From contig JAGUCH010000008.1 of NCBI GenBank assembly GCA_019096065.1, positions 3,539,001 through 3,603,000 on the forward strand: a stretch of 64,000 nt of DNA, written 5' to 3'. The translations under genes were made by a program, and so were the position numbers. Each line of letters begins with the position of its first letter. The first letter of the stretch is position 1. Positions 1 to 14,486 of this stretch are shown here, one piece after another. Origin of the DNA: Paracyclopina nana. Taxonomy: Eukaryota; Arthropoda; Copepoda; Cyclopoida; Cyclopettidae. Under the pieces are notes generated by a model, which searched no databases, had not been told where the DNA came from, and worked only from the letters and a program-made list of their open reading frames with translations.

Positions 1-3000
1 GCAATCCATTGGTGGGTCCTGAAAGTCCACCAAAAACTGAGACACTTTTACTTCATAGTCCACTCAGTATCTCAGCCCCTGGCTCAGCATTAATTTTTGA
101 AAAGTGCACTTTTTGCACCCCTTGCACCATTTGTTGCTCAGTGCTGAGAGGCCCAATCAAAAATCTGTTTGCTCAGTCTCAACCAGGACATTAGGAGCTT
201 GGTTTGGTCGCTTCATACCCAAGTGGCTATCTCAGCTTTTAGGGGTGCTCACCTCAGCACCTTCTCAAATATTACTGAGCAGGCTGAGCTGCAATCCATT
301 GGTGGGTCCTGAAAGTCCACCAAAAACTGAGACACTTTTACTTCATAGTCCACTCAGTATCTCAGCCCCCTGGCTCAGCATTAATTTTTGAAAAGTGCAG
401 ATTGCACCATTTATTGCTCAGTGCTGAGAGGCCCAATCAAAAAACTGATTGCTCAGTCTCAACCAGGACATTAGGAGCTTGGTTTGGTCGCTTCATACCC
501 AAGTGGCTATCTCAGCTTTTAGGGGTGCTCACCTCAGCACCTTCTCAAATATTACTGAGCAGGCTGAGCTGCAATCCATTGGTGGGTCCTGAAAGTCCAC
601 CAAAAACTGAGACACTTTTACTTCATAGTCCACTCAGTATCTCAGCCCCCTGGCTCAGCATTAATTTTTGAAAAGTGCACTTTTTGCACCCCTTGCACCA
701 TTTATTGCTCAGTGCTGAGAGGCCCAATCAAAAAACTGATTGCTCAGTCTCAACCAGGACATTAGGAGCTTGGTTTGGTCGCTTCATACCCAAGTGGCTA
801 TCTCAGCTTTTAGGGGTGCTCACCTCAGCACCTTCTCAAATATTACTGAGCAGGCTGAGCTGCAATCCATTGGTGGGTCCTGAAAGTCCACCAAAAACTG
901 AGACACTTTTACTTCATAGTCCACTCAGTATCTCAGCCCCCTGGCTCAGCATTAATTTTTGAAAAGTGCACTTTTTGCACCCCTTGCACCATTTATTGCT
1001 CAGTGCTGAGAGGCCCAATCAAAAAACTGATTGCTCAGTCTCAACCAGGACATTAGGAGCTTGGTTTGGTCGCTTCATACCCAAGTGGCTATCTCAGCTT
1101 TTAGGGGTGCTCACCTCAGCACCTTCTCAAATATTACTGAGCAGGCTGAGCTGCAATCCATTGGTGGGTCCTGAAAGTCCACCAAAAACTGAGACACTTT
1201 TACTTCATAGTCCACTCAGTATCTCAGCCCCCTGGCTCAGCATTAATTTTTGAAAAGTGCACTTTTTGCACCCCTTGCACCATTTATTGCTCAGTGCTGA
1301 GAGGCCCAATCAAAAAACTGATTGCTCAGTCTCAACCAGGACATTAGGAGCTTGGTTTGGTCGCTTCATACCCAAGTGGCTATCTCAGCTTTTAGGGGTG
1401 CTCACCTCAGCACCTTCTCAAATATTACTGAGCAGGCTGAGCTGCAATCCATTGGTGGATCCTGAAAGTCCACAAAAAACTGAGACACTTTTACTTCATA
1501 GTCCACTCAGTATCTCAGCCCCCTGGCTCAGCATTAATTTTTGAAAAGTGTACTTTTTGCACCCCTTGCACCATTTATTGCTCAGTGCTGAGAGGCCCAA
1601 TCAAAAAACTGATTGCTCAGTCTCAACCAGGACATTAGGAGCTTGGTTTGGTCGCTTCATACCCAAGTGGCTATCTCAGCTTTTAGGGGTGCTCACCTCA
1701 GCACCTTCTCAAATATTACTGAGCAGGCTGAGCTGCAATCCATTGGTGGGTCCTGAAAGTCCACCAAAAACTGAGACACTTTTACTTCATAGTCCACTCA
1801 GTATCTCAGCCCCCTGGCTCAGCATTAATTTTTGAAAAGTGCACTTTTTGCACCCCTTTCACCATTTATTGCTCAGTGCTGAGAGGCCCAATCAAAATAC
1901 TGATTGCTCAGTCTCAACCAGGACATTAGGAGCTTGGTTTGGTCGCTTCATACCCAAGTGGCTATCTCAGCTTTTAGGGGTGCTCACCTCAGCACCTTCT
2001 CAAATATTACTGAGCAGGCTGAGCTGCAATCCATTGGTGGGTCCTGAAAGTCCACCAAAAACTGAGACACTTTTACTTCATAGTCCACTCAGTATCTCAG
2101 CCCCCTGGCTCAGCATTAATTTTTGAAAAGTGCACTTTTTGCACCCCTTGCACCATTTATTGCTCAGTGCTGAGAGGCCCAATCAAAATACTGATTGCTC
2201 AGTCTCAACCAGGACATTAGGAGCTTGGTTTGGTCGCTTTATACCCAAGTGGCTATCTCAGCTTTTAGGGGTGCTCACCTCAGCACCTTCTCAAATATTA
2301 CTGAGCAGGCTGAGCTGCAATCCATTGGTAGGTCCTGAAAGTCCACCAAAAACTGAGACACTTTTACTTCATAGTCCACTCAGTATCTCAGCCCCCTTGC
2401 TCAGCATTAATTTTTGAAAAGTGCACTTTTTGCACCCCTTTCACCATTTATTGCTCAGTGCTGAGAGGCCCAATCAAAAAACTGATTGCTCAGTCTCAAC
2501 CAGGACATTAGGAGCTTGGTTTGGTCGCTTCATACCCAAGTGGCTATCTCAGCTTTTAGGGGTGCTCACCTCAGCACCTTCTCAAATATTACTGAGCAGG
2601 CTGAGCTGCAATCCATTGGTGGGTCCTGAAAGTCCACCAAAAACTGAGACACTTTTACTTCATAGTCCACTCAGTATCTCAGCCCCCTGGCTCAGCATTA
2701 ATTTTTGAAAAGTGCACTTTTTGCACCCCTTGCACCATTTATTGCTCAGTGCTGAGAGGCCCAATCAAAAAACTGATTGCTCAGTCTCAACCAGGACATT
2801 AGGAGCTTGGTTTGGTCGCTTCATACCCAAGTGGCTATCTCAGCTTTTAGGGGTGCTCACCTCAGCACCTTCTCAAATATTACTGAGCAGGCTGAGCTGC
2901 AATCCATTGGTGGGTCCTGAAAGTCCACCAAAAACTGAGACACTTTTACTTCATAGTCCACTCAGTATCTCAGCCCCCTGGCTCAGCATTAATTTTTGAA

Positions 3001-6000
3001 AAGTGCACTTTTTGCACCCCTTGCACCATTTATTGCTCAGTGCTGAGAGGCCCAATCAAAAAACTGATTGCTCAGTCTCAACCAGGACATTAGGAGCTTG
3101 GTTTGGTCGCTTCATACCCAAGTGGCTATCTCAGCTTTTAGGGGTGCTCACCTCAGCACCTTCTCAAATATTACTGAGCAGGCTGAGCTGCAATCCATTG
3201 GTGGGTCCTGAAAGTCCACCAAAAACTGAGACACTTTTACTTCATAGTCCACTCAGTATCTCAGCCCCCTGGCTCAGCATTAATTTTTGAAAAGTGCACT
3301 TTTTGCACCCCTTGCACCATTTATTGCTCAGTGCTGAGAGGCCCAATCAAAATACTGATTGCTCAGTCTCAACCAGGACATTAGGAGCTTGGTTTGGTCG
3401 CTTCATACCCAAGTGGCTATCTCAGCTTTTAGGGGTGCTCACCTCAGCACCTTCTCAAATATTACTGAGCAGGCTGAGCTGCAATCCATTGGTGGATCCT
3501 GAAAGTCCACAAAAACTGAGACACTTTTACTTCATAGTCCACTCAGTATCTCAGCCCCCTGGCTCAGCATTAATTTTTGAAAAGTGTACTTTTTGCACCC
3601 CTTGCACCATTTATTGCTCAGTGCTGAGAGGCCCAATCAAAAAACTGATTGCTCAGTCTCAACCAGGACATTAGGAGCTTGGTTTGGTCGCTTCATACCC
3701 AAGTGGCTATCTCAGCTTTTAGGGGTGCTCACCTCAGCACCTTCTCAAATATTACTGAGCAGGCTGAGCTGCAATCCATTGGTGGGTCCTGAAAGTCCAC
3801 CAAAAACTGAGACACTTTTACTTCATAGTCCACTCAGTATCTCAGCCCCCTGGCTCAGCATTAATTTTTGAAAAGTGCACTTTTTGCACCCCTTTCACCA
3901 TTTATTGCTCAGTGCTGAGAGGCCCAATCAAAATACTGATTGCTCAGTCTCAACCAGGACATTAGGAGCTTGGTTTGGTCGCTTCATACCCAAGTGGCTA
4001 TCTCAGCTTTTAGGGGTGCTCACCTCAGCACCTTCTCAAATATTACTGAGCAGGCTGAGCTGCAATCCATTGGTGGGTCCTGAAAGTCCACCAAAAACTG
4101 AGACACTTTTACTTCATAGTCCACTCAGTATCTCAGCCCCCTGGCTCAGCATTAATTTTTGAAAAGTGCACTTTTTGCACCCCATGCACCATTTATTGCT
4201 CAGTGCTGAGAGGCCCAATCAAAAAACTGATTGCTCAGTCTCAACCAGGACATTAGGAGCTTGGTTTGGTTGCTTCATACCCAAGTGGCTATCTCAGCTT
4301 TTAGGGGTGCTCACCTCAGCACCTTCTCAAATATTACTGAGCAGGCTGAGCTGCAATCCATTGGTGGGTCCTGAAAGTCCACCAAAAACTGAGACACTTT
4401 TACTTCATAGTCCACTCAGTATCTCAGCCCCCTGGCTCAGCATTAATTTTTGAAAAGTGTACTTTTTGCACCCCTTGCACCATTTAATGCTCAGTGCTGA
4501 GAGGCCCAATAAAAAAACTGATTGCTCAGTCTCAACCAGGACATTAGGAGCTTGGTTTGGTCGCTTCATACCCAAGTGGCTATCTCAGCTTTTAGGGGTG
4601 CTCACCTCAGCACCTTCTCAAATATTACTGAGCAGGCTGAGCTGCAATCCATTGGTGGGTCCTGAAAGTCCACCAAAAACTGAAACACTTTTACTTCATA
4701 GTCCACTCAGTATCTCGGCCCCCTAGCTCAGCATTAATTTTTGAAAAGTGTACTTTTTGCACCCCTTGCACCATTTAATGCTCAGTGCTGAGAGGCCCAA
4801 TCAAAAAACTGATTGCTCAGTCTCAACCAGGACATTAGGAGCTTGGTTTGGTCGCTTCATACCCAAGTGGCTATCTCAGCTTTTAGGGGTGCTCACCTCA
4901 GCACCTTCTCAAATATTACTGAGCAGGCTGAGCTGCAATCCATTGGTGGGTCCTGAAAGTCCACCAAAAACTGAGAAACTTTTACTTCATAGTCCACTCA
5001 GTATCTCAGCCCCCTGGCTCAGCATTAATTTTTGAAAAGTGCACTTTTTGCACCCCTTGCACCATTTATTGCTCAGTGCTGAGAGGCCCAATCAAAAAAC
5101 TGATTGCTCAGTCTCAACCAGGACATTAGGAGCTTGGTTTGGTCACTTCATACCCAAGTGGCTATCTCAGCTTTTAGGGGTGCTCACCTCAGCACCTTCT
5201 CAAATATTACTGAGCAGGCTGAGCTGCAATCCATTGGTGGGTCCTGAAAGTCCACCAAAAACTGAGACACTTTTACTTCATAGTCCACTCAGTATCTCAG
5301 CCCCCTGGCTCAGCATTAATTTTTGAAAAGTGTACTTTTTGCACCCCTTGCACCATTTATTGCTCAGTGCTGAGAGGCCCAATCAAAAAACTGATTGCTC
5401 AGTCTCAACCTGGACATTAGGAGCTTGGTTTGGTCGCTTCATACCCAAGTGGCTATCTCAGCTTTTAGGGGTGCTCACCTCAGCACCTTCTCAAATATTA
5501 CTGAGCAGGCTGAGCTGCAATCCATTGGTGGGTCCTGAAAGTCCACCAAAAACTGAGACACTTTTACTTCATAGTCCACTCAGTATCTCAGCCCCCTGGC
5601 TCAGCATTAATTTTTGAAAAGTGCACTTTTTGCACCCCTTGCACCATTTATTGCTCAGTGCTGAGAGGCCCAATCAAAAAACTGATTGCTCAGTCTCAAC
5701 CAGGACATTAGGAGCTTGGTTTGGTCGCTTCATACCCAAGTGGCTATCTCAGCTTTTAGGGGTGCTCACCTCAGCACCTTCTCAAATATTACTGAGCAGG
5801 CTGAGCTGCAATCCATTGGTGGATCCTGAAAGTCCAACAAAAACTGAGACACTTTTACTTCATAGTCCACTCAGTATCTCAGCCCCCTGGCTCAGCATTA
5901 ATTTTTGAAAAGTGTACTTTTTGCACCCCTTGCACCATTTATTGCTCAGTGCTGAGAGGCCCAATCAAAAAACTGATTGCTCAGTCTCAACCAGGACATT

Positions 6001-9000
6001 AGGAGCTTGGTTTGGTTGCTTCATACTCAAGTGGCTATCTCAGCTTTTAGGGGTGCTCACCTCAGCACCTTCTCAAATATTACTGAGCATGCTGAGCTGC
6101 AATCCATTGGTGGATCCTGAAAGTCCACAAAAAACTGAGACACTTTTACTTCATAGTCCACTCAGTATCTCAGCCCCTGGCTCAGCATTAATTTTTGAAA
6201 AAAGGCACTTTTGGCACCCCTTGCATCATTTATTGCTCAGTGCTGAGAGGCCCAATCAAAAAACTGATTGCTCAGTCTCAACCAGGACATTAGGAGCTTG
6301 GTTTGGTCGCTTCATACCCAAGTGGCTATCTCAGCTTTTAGGGGTGCTCACCTCAGCACCTTCTCAAATATTACTGAGCAGGCTGAGCTGCAATCCATTG
6401 GTGGGTCCTGAAAGTCCACCAAAAACTGAGACACTTTTACTTCATAGTCCACTCAGTATCTCAGCATTAATTTTTGAAAAGTGTACTTTTTGCACCCCTT
6501 GCACCATTTATTGCTCAGTGCTGAGAGGCCCAATCAAAAAACTGATTGCTCAGTCTCAACCAGGACATTAGGAGCTTGGTTTGGTCGCTTCATACCCAAG
6601 TGGCTATCTCAGCTTTTAGGGGTGCTCACCTCAGCACCTTCTCAAATATTACTGAGCAGGCTGAGCTGCAATCCATTGGTGGGTCCTGAAAGTCCACCAA
6701 AAACTGAGACACTTTTACTTCATAGTCCACTCAGTATCTCAGCCCCCTGGCTCAGCATTAATTTTTGAAAAGTGCACTTTTTGCACCCCTTGCACCATTT
6801 ATTGCTCAGTGCTGAGAGGCCCAATCAAAAAACTGATTGCTCAGTCTCAACCAGGACATTAGGAGCTTGGTTTGGTCGCTTCATACCCAAGTGGCTATCT
6901 CAGCTTTTAGGGGTGCTCACCTCAGCACCTTCTCAAATATTACTGAGCAGGCTGAGCTGCAATCCATTGGTGGGTCCTGAAAGTCCACCAAAAACTGAGA
7001 CACTTTTACTTCATAGTCCACTCAGTATCTCAGCCCCCTGGCTCAGCATTAATTTTTGAAAAGTGCACTTTTTGCACCCCTTGCACCATTTATTGCTCAG
7101 TGCTGAGAGGCCCAATCAAAAAACTGATTGCTCAGTCTCAACCAGGACATTAGGAGCTTGGTTTGGTCGCTTCATACCCAAGTGGCTATCTCAGCTTTTA
7201 GGGGTGCTCACCTCAGCACCTTCTCAAATATTACTGAGCAGGCTGAGCTGCAATCCATTGGTGGGTCCTGAAAGTCCACCAAAAACTGAGACACTTTTAC
7301 TTCATAGTCCACTCAGTATCTCAGCCCCCTGGCTCAGCATTAATTTTTGAAAAAAGGAACTTTTGGTACCCCTTGCACCATTTATTGCTCAGTGCTGAGA
7401 GCCCAAACCAATAACTGATTGCTCAGTCTCAACCAGGACATTAGGAGCTTGGTTTGGTCGCTTCATACCCAAGTGGCTATCTCAGCTTTTAGGGTGCTCA
7501 CCTCAGCACCTTCTCAAATATTACTGAGCAGGCTGAGCTGCAATCCATTGGTGGGTCCTGAAAGTCCACCAAAAACTGAGACACTTTTACTTCATAGTCC
7601 ACTCAGTATCTCAGCCCCCTGGCTCAGCATTAATTTTTGAAAAGTGCACTTTTTGCACCCCTTGCACCATTTATTGCTCAGTGCTGAGAGGCCCAATCAA
7701 AAAACTGATTGCTCAGTCTCAACCAGGACATTAGGAGCTTGGTTTGGTCGCTTCATACCCAAGTGGCTATCTCAGCTTTTAGGGGTGCTCACCTCAGCAC
7801 CTTCTCAAATATTACTGAGCAGGCTGAGCTGCAATCCATTGGTGGGTCCTGAAAGTCCACCAAAAACTGAGACACTTTTACTTCATAGTCCACTCAGTAT
7901 CTCAGCCCCCTGGCTCAGCATTAATTTTTGAAAAGTGCACTTTTTGCACCCCTTGCACCATTTATTGCTCAGTGCTGAGAGGCCCAATCAAAAAACTGAT
8001 TGCTCAGTCTCAACCAGGACATTAGGAGCTTGGTTTGGTCGCTTCATACCCAAGTGGCTATCTCAGCTTTTAGGGGTGCTCACCTCAGCACCTTCTCAAA
8101 TATTACTGAGCAGGCTGAGCTGCAATCCATTGGTGGGTCCTGAAAGTCCACCAAAAACTGAGACACTTTTACTTCATAGTCCACTCAGTATCTCAGCCCC
8201 CTGGCTCAGCATTAATTTTTGAAAAGTGCACTTTTTGCACCCCTTGCACCATTTATTGCTCAGTGCTGAGAGGCCCAATCAAAATACTGATTGCTCAGTC
8301 TCAACCAGGACATTAGGAGCTTGGTTTGGTCGCTTCATACCCAAGTGGCTATCTCATTTTTTAGGGGTGCTCACCTCAGCACCTTCTCAAATATTACTGA
8401 GCAGGCTGAGCTGCAATCCATTGGTGGGTCCTGAAAGTCCACCAAAAACTGAGACACTTTTACTTCATAGTCCACTCAGTATCTCAGCCCCCTGGCTCAG
8501 CATTAATTTTTGAAAAGTGCACTTTTTGCACCCCTTGCACCATTTATTGCTCAGTGCTGAGAGGCCCAATCAAAAAACTGATTGCTCAGTCTCAACCAGG
8601 ACATTAGGAGCTTGGTTTGGTTGCTTCATACCCAAGTGGCTATCTCAACTTTTAGGGGTGCTCACCTCAGCACCTTCTCAAATATTACTGAGCAGGCTGA
8701 GCTGCAATCCATTGGTGGGTCCTGAAAGTCCACCAAAAACTGAGACACTTTTACTTCATAGTCCACTCAGTATCTCAGCCCCCTGGCTCAGCATTAATTT
8801 TTGAAGAAAGGCACTTTTGGCACCCCTTGCATCATTTATTGCTCAGTGCTGAGAGGCCCAATAAAAAAACTGATTGCTCAGTCTCAACCAGGACATTAGG
8901 AGCTTGGTTTGGTCGCTTCATACCCAAGTGGCTATCTCAGCTTTTAGGGGTGCTCACCTCAGCACCTTCTCAAATATTACTGAGCAGGCTGAGCTGCAAT

Positions 9001-9969
9001 CCATTGGTGGGTCCTGAAAGTCCACCAAAAACTGAGACACTTTTACTTCATAGTCCACTCAGTATCTCAGCCCCCTGGCTCAGCATTAATTTTTGAAAAG
9101 TGCACTTTTTGCACCCCTTGCACCATTTATTGCTCAGTGCTTAGAGGCCCAATCAAAAAACTGATTGCTCTGTCTCAACCAGGACATTAGGAGCTTGGTT
9201 TGGTCGCTTCATACCCAAGTGGCTATCTCAGCTTTTAGGGGTGCTCACCTCAGCACCTTCTCAAATATTACTGAGCAGGCTGAGCTGCAATCCATTGGTG
9301 GGTCCTGAAAGTCCACCAAAAACTGAGACACTTTTACTTCATAGTCCACCCAGTATCTCAGCCCCCTGGCTCAGCATTAATTTTTGAAAAGTGTACTTTT
9401 TGCACCCCTTGCACCATTTATTGCTCAGTGCTGAGAGGCCCAATCAAAAAACTGATTGCTCAGTCTCAACCAGGACATTAGGAGCTTGGTTTGGTCGCTT
9501 CATACCCAAGTGGCTATCTCAGCTTTTAGGGGTGCTCACCTCAGCACCTTCTCAAATATTACTGAGCAGGCTGAGCTGCAATCCATTGGTGGGTCCTGAA
9601 AGTCCACCAAAAACTGAGACACTTTTACTTCATAGTCCACTCAGTATCTCAGCCCCCTGGCTCAGCATTAATTTTTGAAAAGTGCACTTTTTGCACCCCT
9701 TGCACCATTTATTGCTCAGTGCTGAGAGGCCCAATCAAAAAACTGATTGCTCAGTCTCAACCAGGACATTAGGAGCTTGGTTTGGTCGCTTCATACCCAA
9801 GTGGCTATCTCAGCTTTTAGGGGTGCTCACCTCAGCACCTTCTCAAATATTACTGAGCAGGCTGAGCTGCAATCCATTGGTGGGTCCTGAAAGTCCACCA
9901 AAAACTGAGACACTTTTACTTCATAGTCCACTCAGTATCTCAGCCCCCTGGCTCAGCATTAATTTTTGA

Positions 9970-10845
9970 AAAGTGCACTTTTGCACCCCTTGCACCATTT
10001 ATTGCTCAGTGCTGAGAGGCCGAATCAAAGAACTGATTGCACAGTCTCAACCAGGACATTAGGAGCTTGGTTTGGTCGCTTCATACCCAAGTGGCTATCT
10101 CAGCTTTTAGGGGTGCTCACCTCAACACCTTCTTAAAAAATACTTAGCAAGCTGAGCTGCAATCCATTGGTGGGTCCTTAAAGGTCACCCAAAAACTGAG
10201 ACACTTTTACTTCATAGTCCACTCAGTATCTCAGCCCCCTGGCTCAGCATTAATTTTTGAAAAGTGCACTTTTTGCACCCCTTGCACCATTTATTGCTCA
10301 GTGCTGAGAGGCCCAATCAAAAAACTGATTGCTCAGTCTCAACCAGGACATTAGGAGCTTGGTTTGGTCGCTTCATACCCAAGTGGCTATCTCAGCTTTT
10401 AGGGGTGCTCACCTCAGCACCTTCTCAAATATTACTGAGCAGGCTGAGCTGCAATCCATTGGTGGGTCCTGAAAGTCCACCAAAAACTGAGACACTTTTA
10501 CTTCATAGTCCACTCAGTATCTCAGCCCCCTGGCTCAGCATTAATTTTTGAAAAGTGTACTTTTTGCACCCCTTGCACTATTTATTGCTCAGTGCTGAGA
10601 GGCCCAGCCATAAAACTGATTGCTCCGTCTCAACCCGGACCTTAGGAGCTTGGTTTGGGCGCTTCATACCCAAGTGGGTATCTTAGCTTTTAGGGGTGCT
10701 CACCTCAGCACCCTCTCAAATATTACTGAGCAGGCTTAGCTGCAATCCATTGGTGGGTCCTGAAAGTTCCACAAAAACTGAAACCCTTTTACTTCATAGT
10801 CCACTCAGTATCTCAGCCCCCTGGCTCAGCATTAATTTTTGAAAA
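9970..10845. repeat. Two unusually diverged 291-bp satellite units around a normal one
   Basis: The units at about 9970-10263 and 10552-10845 carry many scattered changes, for example CAACACCTTCTTAAAAAATACTT and CAACCCGGACCTTAGG, plus single-base indels. The unit between them (10264-10551) and those outside match the common consensus. Such clustered divergence inside an otherwise homogeneous array is either real relic units or poor consensus sequence. Confidence 0.85.
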
Positions 10846-13800
10846 GTGCACTTTTTGCACCCCTTGCACCATTTATTGCTCAGTGCTGAGAGGCCCAATC
10901 AAAAAACTGATTGCTCAGTCTCAACCAGGACATTAGGAGCTTGGTTTGGTCGCTTCATACCCAAGTGGCTATCTCAGCTTTTAGGGGTGCTCACCTCAGC
11001 ACCTTCTCAAATATTACTGAGCAGGCTGAGCTGCAATCCATTGGTGGGTCCTGAAAGTCCACCAAAAACTGAGACACTTTTACTTCATAGTCCACTCAGT
11101 ATCTCAGCCCCCTGGCTCAGCATTAATTTTTGAAAAGTGCACTTTTTGCACCCCTTGCACCATTTATTGCTCAGTGCTGAGAGGCCCAATCAAAAAACTG
11201 ATTGCTCAGTCTCAACCAGGACATTAGGAGCTTGGTTTGGTCGCTTCATACCCAAGTGGCTATCTCAGCTTTTAGGGGTGCTCACCTCAGCACCTTCTCA
11301 AATATTACTGAGCAGGCTGAGCTGCAATCCATTGGTGGGTCCTGAAAGTCCACCAAAAACTGAGACACTTTTACTTCATAGTCCACTCAGTATCTCAGCC
11401 CCCTGGCTCAGCATTAATTTTTGAAAAGTGCACTTTTTGCACCCCTTGCACCATTTATTGCTCAGTGCTGAGAGGCCCAATCAAAAAACTGATTGCTCAG
11501 TCTCAACCAGGACATTAGGAGCTTGGTTTGGTCGCTTCATACCCAAGTGGCTATCTCAGCTTTTAGGGGTGCTCACCTCAGCACCTTCTCAAATATTACT
11601 GAGCAGGCTGAGCTGCAATCCATTGGTGGATCCTGAAAGTCCACAAAAAACTTTTACTTCATAGTCCACTCAGTATCTCAGCCCCCTGGCTCAGCATTAA
11701 TTTTTGAAAAGTGCACTTTTTGCACCCCTTGCACCATTTATTGCTCAGTGCTGAGAGGCCCAATCAAAAAACTGATTGCTCAGTCTCAACCAGGACATTA
11801 GGAGCTTGGTTTGGTCGCTTCATACCCAAGTGGCTATCTCAGCTTTTAGGGGTGCTCACCTCAGCACCTTCTCAAATATTACTGAGCAGGCTGAGCTGCA
11901 ATCCATTGGTGGGTCCTGAAAGTCCACCAAAAACTGAGACACTTTTACTTCATAGTCCACTCAGTATCTCAGCCCCCTGGCTCAGCATTAATTTTTGAAA
12001 AGTGCACTTTTTGCACCCCTTGCACCATTTATTGCTCAGTGCTGAGAGGCCCAATCAAAAAACTGATTGCTCAGTCTCAACCAGGACATTAGGAGCTTGG
12101 TTTGGTCGCTTCATACCCAAGTGGCTATCTCAGCTTTTAGGGGTGCTCACCTCAGCACCTTCTCAAATATTACTGAGCAGGCTGAGCTGCAATCCATTGG
12201 TGGGTCCTGAAAGTCCACCAAAAACTGAGACACTTTTACTTCATAGTCCACCCAGTATCTCAGCCCCCTGGCTCAGCATTAATTTTTGAAAAGTGCACTT
12301 TTTGCACCCCTTGCACCATTTATTGCTCAGTGCTGAGAGGCCCAATCAAAAAACTGATTGCTCAGTCTCAACCAGGACATTAGGAGCTTGGTTTGGTCGC
12401 TTCATACCCAAGTGGCTATCTCAGCTTTTGGTGCTCACCTCAGCACCTTCTCAAATATTACTGAGCAGGCTGAGCTGCAATCCATTGGTGGGTCCTGAAA
12501 GTCCACCAAAAACTGAGACACTTTTACTTCATAGTCCACTCAGTATCTCAGCCCCCTGGCTCAGCATTAATTTTTGAAAAGTGCACTTTTTGCACCCCTT
12601 GCACCATTTATTGCTCAGTGCTGAGAGGCCCAATAAAAAACTGATTGCTCAGTCTCAACCAGGACATTAGGAGCTTGGTTTGGTCGCTTCATACCCAAGT
12701 GGCTATCTCAGCTTTTAGGGGTGCTCACCTCAGCACCTTCTCAAATATTACTGAGCAGGCTGAGCTGCAATCCATTGGTGGGTCCTGAAAGTCCACCAAA
12801 AACTGAGACACTTTTACTTCATAGTCCACCCAGTATCTCAGCCCCTGGCTCAGCATTAATTTTTGAAAAGTGCACCTTTTGCACCCCTTGCACCATTTAT
12901 TGCTCTGTGCTGAGAGGCCCAATCAAAAAACTGATTGCTCAGTCTCAACCAGGACATTAGGAGCTTGGTTTGGTCGCTTCATACCCAAGTGGCTATCTCA
13001 GCTTTTAGGGGTGCTCACCTCAGCACCTTCTCAAATATTACTGAGCAGGCTGAGCTGCAATCCATTGGTGGGTCCTGAAAGTCCACCAAAAACTGAGACA
13101 CTTTTACTTCATAGTCCACTCAGTATCTCAGCCCCCTGGCTCAGCATTAATTTTTGAAAAGTGCACTTTTTGCACCCCTTGCACCATTTATTGCTCAGTG
13201 CTGAGAGGCCCAATCAAAAAACTGATTGCTCAGTCTCAACCAGGACATTAGGAGCTTGGTTTGGTCGCTTCATACCCAAGTGGCTATCTCAGCTTTTAGG
13301 GGTGCTCACCTCAGCACCTTCTCAAATATTACTGAGCAGGCTGAGCTGCAATCCATTGGTGGGTCCTGAAAGTCCACCAAAAACTGAGACACTTTTACTT
13401 CATAGTCCACTCAGTATCTCAGCCCCCTGGCTCAGCATTAATTTTTGAAAAGTGCACTTTTTGCACCCCTTGCACCATTTATTGCTCAGTGCTGAGAGGC
13501 CCAATCAAAAAACTGATTGCTCAGTCTCAACCAGGACATTAGAAGCTTGGTTTGGTCGCTTCATACCCAAGTGGCTATCTCAGCTTTTAGGGGTGCTCAC
13601 CTCAGCACCTTCTCAAATATTACTGAGCAGGCTGAGCTGCAATCCATTGGTGGATCCTGAAAGTCCAACAAAAACTGAGACACTTTTACTTCATAGTCCA
13701 CCCAGTATCTCAGCCCCCTGGCTCAGCATTAATTTTTGAAAAAAGGCACTTTTGGCACCCCTTGCATCATTTATTGCTCAGTGCTGAGAGGCCCAATCAA

Positions 13801-14326
13801 AAAACTGATTGCTCAGTCTCAACCAGGACATTAGGAGCTTGGTTTGGTCGCTTCATACCCAAGTGGCTATCTCAGCTTTTAGGGGTGCTCACCTCAGCAC
13901 CTTCTCAAATATTACTGAGCAGGCTGAGCTGCAATCCATTGGTGGATCCTGAAAGTCCACCAAAAACTGAGACACTTTTACTTCATAGTCCACTCAGTAT
14001 CTCAGCCCCCTGGCTCAGCATTAATTTTTGAAAAAAGGCACTTTTGGCACCCATTGCATCATTTATTGCTCAGTGCTGAGAGGCCCAATAAAAAAACTGA
14101 TTGCTCAGTCTCAACCAGGACATTAGGAGCTTGGTTTGGTCGCTTCATACCCAAGTGGCTATCTCAGCTTTTAGGGGTGCTCACCTCAGCACCTTCTCAA
14201 ATATTACTGAGCAGGCTGAGCTGCAATCCATTGGTGGGTCCTGAAAGTCCACCAAAAACTGAGACACTTTTACTTCATAGTCCACTCAGTATCTCAGCCC
14301 CCTGGCTCAGCATTAATTTTTGAAAA

Positions 14327-14486
14327 GTGCACTTTTTGCACCCCTTGCACCATTTATTGCTCAGTGCTGAGCAGGCTGAGCTGCAATCCATTGGTGGGTC
14401 CTGAAAGTCCACCAAAAACTGAGACACTTTTACTTCATAGTCCACTCAGTATCTCAGCCCCCTGGCTCAGCATTAATTTTTGAAAA
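14327..14486. repeat. Truncated 291-bp satellite unit (160 bp)
   Basis: This unit runs normally up to GCTCAGTGCTGAG and then continues directly with CAGGCTGAGCTGC, so the middle ~131 bp of the monomer is missing. Both break sides carry CTGAG in the intact monomer (GTGCTGAGAGG and ATTACTGAGCAGG), so the junction falls on a 5-bp microhomology. It is an internal deletion, not a change of repeat family. Confidence 0.9.
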
